Source of the DNA: Oikopleura dioica
Taxonomy: Eukaryota > Chordata > Appendicularia > Copelata > Oikopleuridae
Assembly (NCBI GenBank): GCA_907165135.1
Contig: OU015567.1
Span: 3,911,001-3,975,000 of the forward strand
Length of the DNA stretch: 64,000 bases
Direction of reading: 5' to 3'
A program made the translations under genes and the position numbers. Within the stretch, counting starts at the first letter, position 1; each line of letters starts with the position of its first letter. The notes under the pieces are model-generated. The model ran no database searches. It saw only the letters and a list, made by a program, of their open reading frames with translations, and was not told the origin of the DNA. This document shows positions 11,601-23,389 of the stretch, piece after piece.

Positions 11601-12239
11601 TCTTTGCAAATCAGAAACCAATATTTTTGGTGGCAGCCAATCAGAAACGAACCTTACCTCTTAATCTTACTTTTACGGTAAGGGCCTTACTCCACCAAAT
11701 AATTCTCCCGTTTTTTTCAAACTCAAAATCGAAATTGATGTCTCCTAAATTCTAACTCCTTAATTAGGTATTGTTCCCACTCAAATCTCCAAATTCATTT
11801 CACCGCGAAGGCACCCCTGTTTTCCTTGTCTAACTTATCTTCCCCAACCGATTGGCAGTACATTTCCATCTATCTGTAATAGAAGTGTTGTTTTCACCTG
11901 CACTCTGAATATTAAGATCTCACGCGAGCCCAGAGCCTCGGTACACAAGCATACAAGCATGTGGTCTGTATGTACAATTAATTTTTCAGGGAACGAATTG
12001 TTTTCATCAAACTTTCAGCGCTCTTTCTTAGCAATTGCTCTTTCTCCTTTTTGAGAACGAAGCGTCAAAGATAAATTATTCAATTTTTTTTCTTGAAATG
12101 AAAAAAAAAAGAATATTTGCCTAATGGAAGTGATCTTGAGTACTTCTATTGTAGACTTATTATTGTAAAATATTCTCAAGTTCTAATTTAAGAAGCTGAT
12201 ACCCTTAATCAACATTTTTCATTAGGTTTGGGTTCGGAT

Positions 12240-12510
12240 TAAGACAAGGGTTCTCATAAGGGTAAGGGTTAGGATCAGGGTTCGACCGAAATTCTGGTCA
12301 AATTTTAGACCAATCAGATCTCTTCATTTTGCTGGTAGGCCAATCAGATTTCATGAAAAAGGGATTTTTTTCATTTTCTTTGTCAGGGTTAGGGTTAGGT
12401 TTTGACCAAATTTTGGTCGAATTTTAGACCAATCAGATTTCCTCAATTTGCTGGTAGGCCAATCAGATTTCATGAAAAAAAGAGATTTTCTTCCCATTTT
12501 CTTTAACTGA
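12240..12510. repeat. Tandem duplication of about 120 bp with telomere-like TTAGGG stretches
   Basis: Two units, about 12272-12385 and 12392-12507, share a run containing 'gaattttagaccaatcagat', 'gctggtaggccaatcagatttcatg' and a T-rich end. Each is preceded by G-rich sequence (GGTAAGGGTTAGG, and AGGGTTAGGGTTAGG near 12388) that matches the vertebrate-type telomere repeat used by tunicates. It looks like a local duplication seeded at an interstitial telomeric tract. Confidence 0.7.
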
Positions 12511-13159
12511 AAAATCCGTATCTCAAAAAAATGACCTCCCGTATTCTCACATGACCGTATCGCGCATAATCAAACATCCTATCACATGAGCCACTTAATT
12601 GACAATATTAGCTCTTCATTCAAAAACGGACTCGTTCACCAGAGTTCAAGATCATTTATCGCTTATTTTCAACTGTCAAATTTGGAGATTCAATTTCCTT
12701 TAGAGAACCGCAAGATTTTACTTTATAGCAAGCCGGGATGATTTTTTTTATTTCTAGCGGCGAATAATAAAACACTCAATTTTACGAGAATAATGATAAT
12801 AAAAAGCTCAGCGGTAATCTTCGGAGAAATTAATGAATTTATCATGTTGTTGCTCTAAATAAGCGAAAAAAAGAAAGAGCGATCAAAGTTGATTGGATAA
12901 GTTTTTGGATTATTTGAAAGAGTAGACCTTTTCTTTGGCAAAAGAGGCTTGGATTAAAAGCATCGAATTTCAAGTTTTTTGAGATTCAAGGTCAGCTAAA
13001 GCCCGTCAAAGCTCGACGCCGATCTCATTTATTCTAACAATCGATTATCTTTCAAATAATGCTTTGTCTCTCAGTCAACTAAAATAATGAAAAAATACGG
13101 GATCGCCAATCTCGAATGGCGGCTCGAATCCTGAAAAAAATGTGACGAAAATTTTGAAT

Positions 13160-13215
13160 TTTCTGAAATCTGATTGGCCTATGGGCCCAATGCGAAAATC
13201 TGATTTGTCAAAAAT
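13160..13215. repeat. Paired CTGATTGG element
   Basis: ATCTGATTGGCC is followed 30 bases later by ATCTGATTTGTC and then an AAAATTT run. It is one locus of the dispersed paired family. Confidence 0.55.
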
Positions 13216-14099
13216 TTATTTTAAATTTTGCGTTCAGAGGAAATTGATTTCAGTTTTGGGTGTCATCTTATGACCTTAAATTAGGCTCTCCCTATGTTAA
13301 ATATTAAGGGTGTCAAATCGTAAAGCGCAATTTTAGCTTTCTTTCTTTTCGATCTTTATGAAATTGAAAATTAAAAAATCACGAGATATTTAATAAAATC
13401 TGGTGTTTTCTCGACATTTGTCGTTTCGGAATTGTTGGTATAAGAAGAGATTGAATCTTTAGAAATATCATTGCGTCCGCTCTATTTTCACAACATATCG
13501 TCGGTGAAGCTCAAATATCCAAAAACATTTGCAAATATTAATTATGCGCTTCAGAGTTTTTGAAACAAACAGAAAAGATATTCTTTATTCTCCGCCTTTT
13601 TTTCTGTGTTTTTGGGCAAAATATAATCATCTTTTTCAAAATACCGAAAATGCTCAGAAAAGAATCTGAAATCGGCTTTTCGAAAATGGCCTGTTATGGC
13701 CTAGTATAATAAACTTACTTGAACAAAGGCGTGGTCTTTTAAAGAGGGAAAAGTCGATGATTTCTGAGCTTAGATCGAACCAAAGCGCTGTTATTTTACG
13801 ACGGGACCGCGCGGGGCACCGTAAAAGGCATAAAATAGTTCTTGACAATGGTCAGCACAGAGCATTTTTTGACAGATTCGAATCATCCAAGAGAGAATAA
13901 GATTATACCGTTTCACATTTTCCTTTTTCATTTTCCGTTTACATCGTCAGAAGTTATAATAATAAGTTAAACAAATAGAGAATCTTATCTTTATCTTAAT
14001 TTTTTCTGAAGTGATACCCTTATTTTTTCATGAAGAAAAATGATTTCTCAGAAATCATATTATATTTTTACATTTTCTTGGGAAAAATTAATTTTCCTT

Positions 14100-14150
14100 G
14101 AATCTGATTGGCCTACAAGCCGTATACGGGCATCTGATTGGTGTAAAATT
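14100..14150. repeat. Paired CTGATTGG element
   Basis: AATCTGATTGGCC and CATCTGATTGG begin 26 bases apart, with the second followed by TGTAAAATTC. It has the same arrangement and spacing as the copy at 15634. Confidence 0.6.
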
Positions 14151-15225
14151 CAAGTTCAAATTTTGAAATTAACAATTGAAATTAAACGACAACATTTCAA
14201 AAACGAAATCGAGAAAAAAATAACAAGATATGGATAATAGGGATAAGAAAATAATCCAACAGTCATAAATCCTTAAAAAACGTATGAAAGCAATAAAATC
14301 AGTCCAAAGTCGTCATCAATTTAATGAATTCAACGATTTGGCATTAGATTTCTCCAAATATTGTATTTTGCCAGATTCCAGAAAACACGTGACTTGCCCG
14401 AGAAAAGTGCAATGACGGCACTTTCAGTTGGAAAAGGAGAGCGAGTGCCCGTCTCAGCAGGGATCAGACTCTGCGAGAGGCTCTCGAGCAACAGATGTTC
14501 TTTTCAATATTTGAAAACCATCAAGAAAAATAGCGCGCTTTAAACGCCAGGCCCATACAACCACATACAAGTTCAGAGACATTCCCAATCCACAGAAATA
14601 ATATCCAGAGAAAATAGACTCTCAGAAAATCCGGTTAAAATGGAATAAAGGCAGCGTTCAGTCCTTGAAAAAGAGCCAATTTCGACTAAAAAAGCCGCAA
14701 ACACCGGTTTTTTGGGTTAAAAGAGTAAAAAAAAGCCAAGAATAGAGCATTTCTAGCCAAAAATTAGAAAAAATTTTTCTTGACTCTAAAATTTACGCTT
14801 TTTTTGTCCAAAAATTGGCCAAAATGAGACTTTTATAGACGAAAATTTTCAGTTGAAACCAACTCTACCAAAGTAACAAGGATTTCCTGTTATAAACAAG
14901 TAGAAAAACACATGTTAGCCAGTATAAAATAAACCCAAAAGTGGTCCAACCTTTCCTTTTTCACGAAACAAAAAGCCATTTTTTGGCATTTACGTATTTT
15001 TTTTGTTGAATACCTTTTTTACGAGCAAGCCTAATCATTACATAATCCAGTCTATTTCCCAAGTGCTTTTCTACAGGTAGTTATTACTCCTATTGTATCC
15101 TGTAACTTCTTGAGAATTCGACCATCTGCCCTTACTCGGCAATTTTCTAACTCTTCATTTTTTTCAGAAAAAAACCGGCAAGAAAAACAAATTCAATTCA
15201 AAAGCGAGAATAGAAGCGGCGAAAA

Positions 15226-18200
15226 ATGAGCAATGGAACGGCAAAATTAAAATTTGGCGAAATAAAGAAGCTGCAGAAGATTCTGGACAAGAGCCACGAA
15301 ATCCACGGAAAAGGGAATTTCCCGACCATCGAGGTGGAACCTACAGCGTTAATTAAGGTAATGGCATTTTTCGGCATCGTTAAAATTGCTGAGTACCGCG
15401 ATCCTTGTGTTTTTGACGCGACAATAAACCTAAATTATGACAACGGGCAAGATTAATCTTGTCTATAATTCATTCTTTCTTTTACTTTTATTTTCAAGTA
15501 GAAAGATTAATTTTTAAGGGTCTTTCTCTTAGGCCGTTTTCGAAAGAATTTTCAATTAAAAGAATTGCACCTGTACGAATCGACAGAAAATCCGACAAAA
15601 AGTTCGAATTTTCGCCTCAATTTTTATCTCGAATCTGATTGGCCGACCGGCTGAATGTGGACATTTGATTGGTCAAAAATTTGACGCAATCTTCGGTCAA
15701 AATTTACGCATTTTTTGGTCAAAATTATCGCGTTTTTTTTCCATTCAAATCTTCAGTTACCCTTTTCACTTATTCTTTCATTTAGTAAATAATGTAATTA
15801 AGGATATTCATGCAAAACTGGGAGAAGCTGGCATCACGGTGGCGCACGTCAAACTGAACGGCTCCTGCGCATCGCACATCATCAGCCACGGTAATAACCG
15901 TTATTAATCCAGAAATAGGGGAACAGCTCGCATTCGACTTTGGATTGCGACCAGACTCATTTATATTCACTCGCTTTTCACTGCGCTTATTAGTACTGCT
16001 TTCAACTTTCTCGAATCAGGAAACAAGCGATTAGTTTTTGGATCAGCTCCCAAGCTCTCCCAAACCGCTTTCGTTCTCGGTAAAAAACTAAAAGATGTTT
16101 TAAGACGACGATATCGGCTTCAAGGACATTGACATAATTTTCAATTTGGCATCCACTATCGATCACCCCGCCCGGGACCGATTGAACGAATCGACCACCT
16201 GTCGAACCATCAAGAAACGTAAAAGGACGAAAGAAGAGGAGCAGCGATGGACAACAGTCCGGGTAAGAAAAGAACCCTTCAACTCCACCCTTTTCTAATT
16301 GATCTCCCGCGACCGCGAAATAATCGTTGACTTTTAACTTTCAATTTATTCCACGAGGCATTTTTCCAAATTCTCCAAAACTGCCCGGAAGTGGCATTTT
16401 TTGTCTTTAATGCTTCTGTTTAGGATACGGTGATGAGTGTGCTTTTGTCGTATTTGCCAAAGGATATTCGCCGCGATCGCCTGACGACGGACATTATGGT
16501 ATCGGCATACGTCAACAAACTCATCAAAATCTCTAATGAAACCGACAAATGGTCATTGATATCGCTGTCGAATGAAAATGGTGAGTTAAAAGAAGAATAG
16601 ACACCAAAAATAAACCTTTCTTCAGACATTCGTAAATTACCATAGTGACACCCTTAAGGAAAAAGAACGATTGGGTTTAAACTTAAATTGGGAAACCTAA
16701 AAATCGATTTTCGGAGTCAAAATTGTAAATTTCTAAAAAAGTTTAAACATCCCAATTCTTCAAAAACCGATTGCTATTTTTCCTTGCGCCCGAGAATCTA
16801 GTCATTTTCGCCGCCTCTTGTTATTTTGAACAAACAAGAGACAAGTTCAATCAACTCCTCAGTCCTTTCAGACCAGAGGGTTTTATTGGCCCAAGAATAT
16901 ATTTCTCGCGAACATTGTCTTTTGATATTTGAACCGCCACTAGCGGTTTTTAGGGCACATGAAAATGGGGTTGAAAATTGCGTTTTTCTTCAATTTTTGA
17001 TAAAATTGTTTAGGGAGAAATTTGGAACTGAAATTTGTGGAATCAATGAGGAGGCAATTCGAATTTTCCGTCGACAGGTATTTCCTACAGTCCTTCTTTA
17101 TTGTGAACTGGAATTCTAGCTTTCAAATCACGTTGGATTCGTATTTAACCTACACGTCTGTCACCGACAAAATGGACGCGAGTTTCTTTCCTCTCATCGA
17201 AGTCGAGTCCGTTTTTGGTTCTTTCGAAGAAGCAAGGTACGTTTTTCATCCCTTTTTGACCCATAAGATGGGTTCAAGTTGAATTGAGAGCTTCCAATCT
17301 ATTGCAAAACCACTTTGCTAACACAAAGTCTGGGCAAAGTTTTCTGTGTATTGAATTTAATTCAAGAGCAGCTAGAATCAAGATCGACCATCGATCAAGT
17401 TGTTTCTGTCTCAAGTTTATGGCGCAGTTTCTTAGCCCCAAAGATCCGGACAAAGCTTTTCTTTTGAGTCAGGGTCAACCCTTTTTTATTGACATTTCGC
17501 GGTCAGGGCGAAAACAATTCACCCTCGTCAGGCTGGTGGAAGCGCTGATTCCGCGCTCCATTGAAATTATTTTTTGATTTTCTTGATTTTCAATTAATCA
17601 TCGCCATGGCTCAAATAACTAACTTTTTCTCCTTTCAGAAGTCACTTAATAAACCGAAAAATTGTCACCCGATCGCCCGAAGAAATCCGCGGCGGCGGTC
17701 TGCTCAGATACTGTAATCTCCTCACCCGCGACTTCACCGTGGAAGAACCTGCTGATGTTCAAAAGCTCCAGTCAATTGTAAGATCGAATTATTCAAATTG
17801 GCGCTAGAATTGGCTTTTTTAGATGTGCTCGCGGTTTTTCATCGATTTCCCGGAAATTGAAACGCAAACCAGGAAGATTAAAAGCTATCTTGCCGCGCAT
17901 TTCAACAGTGATGATGAACTGTCTCTAAGGTAAGCCAGAACTAGGCGGTTTTCAACCTCAAATGGAACCTGTTCTTGAGTCCTTATCACCATGCTCACTA
18001 TGGTCTTATCAACTTAATTAGGTTCAACTTCATGCTGAGCTTGCAGGCGGTCGTCAACGATAGCACAATTTGTTTGATGTCGCAAGAACGCCAGGAAGTC
18101 CTTAATCTTATCATGAGTCTAGCTCAGCAGGTAATAAAACGCTTACTCTTCTCCCTCTTCATTTTTTTCTAGACGCTTTCGGACATTCTTATTCAAGAAG

Positions 18201-18794
18201 GCTTCACAGTTCAATTTCCGATTCCCGAGCCACCGCAATACGTTCCCGTTTCGACCCACGTGATCGCTCACGTGACAACTCAGGATGTGGCGGAACTTGT
18301 CTCGGATCCATCTTCTTCTGGCTTGTCGAGCATCAACTCAGATGACCTCGATCTTGTGAATGATCTTTCGCGCCCGTGCTCAATTTCATCCGTCACTTCT
18401 GAATCTTCAGGAATCGTCATGTCGGCAAGCTACTCGAATTACTCTTCTCCATCTCCTGTCGAGGTAAATTCCCATGTTGATACTGATGGCATAATTTTCA
18501 AAGTAGAAGGGATGGGTATGGCCCATACCGTATGGGTTCTATCAACCAATCAGAGGCCAGAGAGCTTAAAGAACCCCATACCCCCCATCTTTCACCTTTT
18601 GCCTATCTTCCTCCTTATGCTTCAATTTCTCCTAACCCTAACCCCTATTTCAGGAAAAACAAAAGCTCTTATCAGAAGAATGCTCCGCCGAAGTCAGTCC
18701 AAAAGTCCAAATCTCCGAAAAAATGACCTGTCCAGCTAGTAGTCAAAGTCAAACTCGCCCAGTCCAAGTCGCACCAGCGATCAGTCAAAACTAA
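15226..18794 (+). CDS. TENT5: TENT5/FAM46-type non-canonical poly(A) polymerase, about 500 aa
   Basis: Eleven exons: 15226-15357, 15803-15890, 16105-16262, 16424-16580, 17014-17077, 17120-17236, 17639-17777, 17823-17929, 18022-18130, 18173-18463, 18654-18794. All introns are GT-AG and phases agree. FAM46/TENT5 proteins are nucleotidyltransferases that lengthen mRNA poly(A) tails. Seen here: IHGKGNFPTIEV; the nucleotidyltransferase Gly-Ser motif in VKLNGSCASHI; the catalytic Asp pair in FKDIDIIFNL; KWSLISLSNENG; the LELKFVESMRRQFEFSVD signature; EEIRGGGLLRYCNLL; and SRFFIDFPEI. The last two exons encode a Ser-rich, probably disordered tail with no counterpart I recall. The ATG follows a TTTTTTTCAG acceptor by about 50 nt, suggesting trans-splicing. 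It is preceded by 6.9 kb of gene-free DNA. Confidence 0.93.
15634..15685. repeat. Paired CTGATTGG element in TENT5 intron 1
   Basis: AATCTGATTGGCC and CATTTGATTGGTC begin 26 bases apart, followed by AAAAATTTGACG. The element lies within the first intron of the TENT5 gene. Confidence 0.6.
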
Positions 18795-19501
18795 TTAACC
18801 CAAAATGTCTAAAATGTCAAGAAAAAAAAGTCTACTAGTTCGATTCTTTTTATTTAACCCATCAAAACTGCTGCTGCACTTTTTTCTTTAAAAAACAATT
18901 GAATGTCAAATATTTCAAAAACGAAAATAATCATAATTTAAAAGTTACTGTTGCGTGCCCACATTTCTTACTGTACAAATCAACTTTCTTTTTTCTCCTT
19001 TTCTTTTTTCAACCTTTCTTTTCTCTATATAAATACTGTAAAAATGACAAATAACTAACTTATTTAAAAAATGCTCCTTAACCATCTTTTTGGTGCCACA
19101 AAAACATAGATGCAGTTTCTCTAACCCACTTTCTCTCAATCTGTATTTTTATTTTCCAAAAATGTTCAATGTTGCATGAAAAATGAAAAATGAAAATATT
19201 ACTTTTTTTTTTATTTTTCTTCAACTCGAGCTGTAGCGTTCAGAAAGTTCCCCAAGTTCAAAAATGAAACACATGAAACTTTGCGATTTTGAATTGTAAA
19301 GAAACATTGTGAAGAAAATCTAACTTACTTTTTATCAATTATTAACTTATTCTCGCCAAACAACAACCTTATGAATATACTTTTATTTAATACAGTTTTC
19401 GCTAGAAAAAAAACTCTGTAAAAACAAAACTGGCCCTGAATGTTGCTAAATAAACTACATAACTTGAATTATTCTCATGCTTATTATTGAATAATATTTT
19501 A
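18795..19501. other. Spacer between convergent genes
   Basis: The sequence is AT-rich, with 3' ends of TENT5 (plus) and of a minus-strand gene. A minus-strand open frame at 19139-18945 is lysine-rich and low-complexity, with no splice or signal context, so I do not call it a gene. No repeat is recognised. Confidence 0.5.
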
Positions 19502-20198
19502 TTAATAAATAATGTTTGGGAAAATTATTCCAAGAAAGAGAAAAAGAAACATACATGATACAAAACAGAAAATTAAACAGACAAATTTCAAGTTGGTCAT
19601 TCCTTCAGGTTTGTCTTTTTCGTCTTTTTTGTCAATTTCGTTTTTCTCCTCATCAAGAATTTCCTTCGGCAAAAACTGACTTTGTTCACAAGTCGAAGAA
19701 TTGATTTTTCCGACCCGAGTCATCATGTGATCTTTATTTTTGCAATCTTGGGCTTTTTCGGCAAGTTTTTCATTTGCGTCTTTCAGTTGAGAAATTGTTG
19801 CCTTTTGCTTCTCACTCTCGATCGTCATTATTATGATCTTTTCTTCGAACGCTGAAATCGTCAAGTTTTGATTTTCTGCTTGATTTTGAAGTTCTTCAAC
19901 TTTTTGAACTAATTCGTCGTTTTTAGTTTTTATCTCGAACTGCTCCTTTTTCTGATTCATCAATTCTGTCTTGTAAAATTGCAATTCGTTTTCGATCATC
20001 ATTGAAATCTCTGATTTTGAAATGCCTAAATAAATAGTCTCAAATCGGCTGAATTTTCAGTCAAAGATGTCCGAAAAGGGAAGCGATCCCTTAAAATAAG
20101 ATTTAAAAACAAATACCTTGAACATTTTGTGGGACTGTATCTTTTTCTTTTTCATAAGAAATGAAGCTCTCAGAGTATTGTGACGACTTTACCGACAT
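19502..20198 (-). CDS. Tail-anchored coiled-coil protein A, about 201 aa
   Basis: Exon 1 is 20198-20117 (82 nt) and exon 2 is 20025-19502, with a GT-AG intron of 91 nt in phase 1. After the short first exon (SFISYEKEKDTVPQ) the protein forms a long coiled coil (LQFYKTELMNQKKEQFEIK and onwards, about residues 35-130), then an acidic/Lys linker and one hydrophobic C-terminal helix (FVCLIFCFVSCMFLFLFLGII). This topology is typical of tail-anchored membrane proteins such as SNARE-like or golgin-like factors, but no family motif is visible. It is a tandem paralogue of the gene at 20481-21252, with the same exon structure and an identical first-exon length. Confidence 0.75.
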
Positions 20199-20480
20199 CT
20201 CTTGGCTCGTATATCTCCTGGTCAAACGAGGCGAGAGAAAGTTTCTCTTGTTGCATTTACGATTTTTTGTATTTGCTTTTATGACTGGTTCTCTGAATAA
20301 TTAACCTGCTGAATCACAGAAAATTTTGACTTGCTTGATTCTCTTTAAGTCCTTATCATCTGAAATTCTCTTTTACCGTCATCAAGTGTTTCTTGTATGG
20401 TTTATTCACAACATTTGATTTTTGATTTTAATGAGTAAATGAAATTGTGAGCAGAAAAATTACTAAACCTCTTATTTTTA

Positions 20481-21252
20481 TTACGCCGACCTTATGTTAT
20501 CAATTCTGAAAGTTAAATAATCTACCTTTTGATATAAAATGCTCAAAAGAACTATGAAAACAATCAGGGACACGATCAGTGAAAGAGCAAGAACAAGACA
20601 GATAATTGAATATTTGAGACCGTGGAAGTCACGGTTTCTAAAGCAGCTTTTTAGGCACAGCATCAACTTGTTGGACATCTTGGATGGTTTTTCAGTCTCA
20701 AGCTCGTCTTTCTGATCATCGAGAGCTCCTGCCGCGATCAGCCCAATCTCTTCCTGAGGAACACAGATCGCAACGTTATTTGGTTTCTTCGAATATTGGA
20801 GATTAATCGCTTCTTCAGTCAGTTTCTCATTTTTCTCCTCTAACTGCGTGATCTTTGATTGTTGATATTCGTTCTCAGTCGTCATCACTTCAATGTTCTC
20901 TTCGAAGGAAGCAATCGTTAGCCGTTGAGTGTCCACCTGATTTTCTAAATCGCCAATGGTCTTCGTCATACTAGCGATAGTCTGTGTCTGCTCGTATTGG
21001 TTTTTCTCGAAATTCACGAGCTTCGTAATGTAGAATTGTAACTCACTGTCGATCATCTTTGAGATATCAGACTTGCGAAAGCCAATCGCTTAAAAATAAT
21101 ATATTAATAAAGACACTTGTGATGCAGAATCTGAAAGAATTTGACTCCCAAAAGTTAATGTTGAAATTACCTTCAAGATTTTTGGAGACTCTATCTTTCT
21201 CTTTTTCGTAAGAAACAAGACTCTCAGTGAAGTGCGAAGTTCTCGTTGACAT
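20481..21252 (-). CDS. Tail-anchored coiled-coil protein B, about 229 aa; promoter side split by a retroelement
   Basis: Exon 1 is 21252-21171 (82 nt) and exon 2 is 21088-20481. It is a paralogue of protein A: shared LVSYEKEKDRV versus FISYEKEKDTV, SDISKMIDSELQFY versus SEISMMIENELQFY, a coiled coil, and a C-terminal hydrophobic helix (YSIICLVLALSLIVSLIVFIVLL). After the helix it has about 20 extra residues. The LTR retroelement at 21253-26665 starts at the base next to the A of its ATG, and the 4-bp target duplication ACAT (minus strand ATGT) contains the start codon. The coding sequence itself is intact, but its original leader and promoter are now 5.4 kb away. Expression may be lost or may start from the antisense LTR. 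Confidence 0.75.
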
Positions 21253-21445
21253 TGTTGTGATCGCGAATCTGCCGATTCCCTTATTTGGAGATTCGCCTCG
21301 TGCACCTGCTGTTCATAACTTTCGCCGGCGCAAGCCTCGTTTTCTGTTCACTCTTTAACTTGAAAACTAGCCTAATATACGCTTTTATAAAAACCGCGGA
21401 TAATTGCTCTCCAATTCTCTTGCAAGGCAAATCGTTACCACAACA
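21253..21445 (+). repeat. 5' LTR, 193 bp
   Basis: It begins TGTTGTGATCGCG and ends ACCACAACA. A TATAAAA lies near 21386, just before an ACCGCGGA palindrome, and is the likely element promoter. It is identical to 26473-26665. Confidence 0.95.
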
Positions 21446-21721
21446 TACTGTTACCAGGAAAAATCGACCCCACGGTCCTACAACACCCATTCCCAGCCAG
21501 CCATCTAGAGAAGCTAATTTGGGAAGAAAATCATCTTGGTGGACCAATTCGCCGAGAGGAAAACGCAAGTTGTGGTTTCAGCCAATCACGTGGATTAATC
21601 CTGAGCGGGAATCAAACCCTTCACGGAGGTCACTCAGCAATTTCGAAACCTATCGAAATTGAAATCTGAGTGCACCAATAAGGTAACGCCATTCAAAAGA
21701 GTCACCTAACTGCTTTTCGCC

Positions 21722-22756
21722 ATGTCGCTCGAAACTCTCAAATGGATCCGAGAAACGATCGCTGAGCTAGATGAAGAAATAACGGCGCTCAATTCGCCAA
21801 ATTCAGCAGCCACAAAAGAGAAAAAAGAATTACAGAAGAAACTCAAGGCAAAGCTGGACATCGCCATCGACGGGATCAAAGTGGAAGGTAACGAGTTAAC
21901 AAGAGAGCAGGCAAGTGCGATCAAATCCGCGGAAAATGCCCTGAACGAATTAACATACAGCGGGCGAGATTTCGATGAAACATCGGTGTTCACTTCCAAA
22001 GTAACACAAATTTACGAAATTTATATCGCCGATGACCCAAAATTGCACGAAATCTTCGCGTCAAAGGTTAAGCTGCGCTTCAGCCCTTCAATTTACTCGC
22101 GGCTTAAAAACGCAACAAAATCGACGAAAACTTGGATTGAGCTGCGCGAGTGGTTAAATTTAACATACGATTCGGGATTATCAGCGCTGCAACTCTTAAC
22201 AAGAGTAATGGAAACGCAATTCGACGAAAATTCACCGTGGAAAAAGTACGCGCAGGACATAGAAGATCGTATGGAGCCGGCTAAAGCCGCTATTTGCGCT
22301 CAAATCCGCCGAACCAAAATGAAAAAGAACCCGGGCACACAAGAAAACGACGATAGTAATGCTCCAACCGCGGATGACATATTCGACTTCGTTTCTGCGA
22401 GCATTATCGCGGGGCGATTGAAAGTCACGAAACCTTCGGTGCATGCACACATGGCCAATGAATGGGCTCAAATCTCAGATGCTCAAACAATCGCGACAAA
22501 AGTCGAATTCCTGATTTCTCAAACAACCAATCAGGGCGGATCAGTATTTTTCGCACGCCAGAGCCAGAAACCAAAGTCAAAAATGCCAATATGCAAATAT
22601 TTTGCCGCGGGGAACTGCAGAGTCAAAAACTGCAGATTTCGTCACGAGAAACCTAAACGACAAGAAGACCGCGGTAAGAAGACCAACACTTTCGTTGCTC
22701 AAGCAAATGAAGAAGAACGTCTACCAGAGGAAAATGAAGCGTCGGTTTTTCTATAA
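21722..22756 (+). CDS. gag: Retroelement Gag with CCCH zinc finger, 344 aa
   Basis: An uninterrupted frame starts at the first ATG after the LTR leader. The N-terminal half is helical and charged, the middle resembles a capsid-like helical domain, and the C-terminus has one zinc finger, C-X7-C-X4-C-X3-H (CKYFAAGNCRVKNCRFRH). Most gypsy Gag proteins carry CCHC knuckles, so a CCCH finger is unusual; it is a fold common in RNA-binding proteins. The frame closes at TAA 22754-22756, and the protease frame follows in another phase, so a frameshift or a separate start would be needed to express pol. Confidence 0.85.
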   Translation: MSLETLKWIRETIAELDEEITALNSPNSAATKEKKELQKKLKAKLDIAIDGIKVEGNELTREQASAIKSAENALNELTYSGRDFDETSVFTSKVTQIYEIYIADDPKLHEIFASKVKLRFSPSIYSRLKNATKSTKTWIELREWLNLTYDSGLSALQLLTRVMETQFDENSPWKKYAQDIEDRMEPAKAAICAQIRRTKMKKNPGTQENDDSNAPTADDIFDFVSASIIAGRLKVTKPSVHAHMANEWAQISDAQTIATKVEFLISQTTNQGGSVFFARQSQKPKSKMPICKYFAAGNCRVKNCRFRHEKPKRQEDRGKKTNTFVAQANEEERLPEENEASVFL

Positions 22757-23388
22757 ATGCTGGTAATGAGTGCGAATTATCAGCATGCTTATCGTGCAGC
22801 ACAAATATCACTAATTCTTTCTTCAACACAAAAATTACGCTTATGATGAATGGATTTACACTAAAAGTCACTGCATTGGTCGACAGCGGATCTGACAAAT
22901 GTATTTTGCCAATGCATCTCCTTCCATCGTCACTTCACAAGTTTATCGAGCCAACTTCAATGGAATTCCGCGGATGTGGAAGAATAAAATCAATTGGTAG
23001 GATATCCGCAATAGTGAAAGCTCACCAATCAAATTACAAATTCCGCGGTGTATGCTTTTACATCGTGAGAGAAGGTTTGCCGGCAATCCTCGGCAAAGAT
23101 TTTATCATAGGACACTCAAGCAGCGAGCACGGAAACTTCAAAATCGCCGGTTATGGAATGGAAATAATGATTCACTCTGGCCGAAGGGTCCTATTCCCTT
23201 GGTCAGAAGTCAACGCGCTGTTTAGGATGGAAGTCAGCAAATTAACGACGCAGCAAAAGGTGGAACTACTGGAGAAAACGAAAGAACTAAAACTCGACAA
23301 CACTATCTTCAAAGGTGAAAATTTCGAACGATTCATCAACATCCTCTTCCGAAAGCAAAAGTTTTCAAAGGGCCAAACGATAAAGTAG
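22757..23388 (+). CDS. pol: Pol: aspartic protease segment
   Basis: The frame contains the retropepsin active site ALVDSGSDKCILP and, later, AILGKDFI, matching the second conserved protease block. The frame ends near 23388, but the continuation into reverse transcriptase is in another frame, with overlap at about 23340-23390, so at least one indel or programmed shift lies here. It is described as found and not joined. Confidence 0.75.
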
Positions 23389-23389
23389 G

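Larger units (their letters stand above)
8272..15225. other. Long gene-free region, 6.9 kb
   Basis: I see no convincing coding exon here on either strand; the open frames are short and lack splice context. Content: the polyadenylation signal of the receptor gene near 8282; a GC-rich island at about 8700-8860 and another at about 9490-9660; several ACACCCTTA / TAAGGGTGT motifs; a telomere-like tandem duplication at 12240-12510; and paired CTGATTGG elements at 12300, 13165 and 14100. The final 60 bases hold a TTTTTTTCAG acceptor just before the TENT5 start. The length is exceptional for this gene-dense window, so it may hold distal regulation of TENT5. Confidence 0.6.

Noticed and set aside
13860-13890. 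tRNA-like TTCGAATC string
   Set aside because: No acceptor stem, D arm or anticodon arm could be formed around it.
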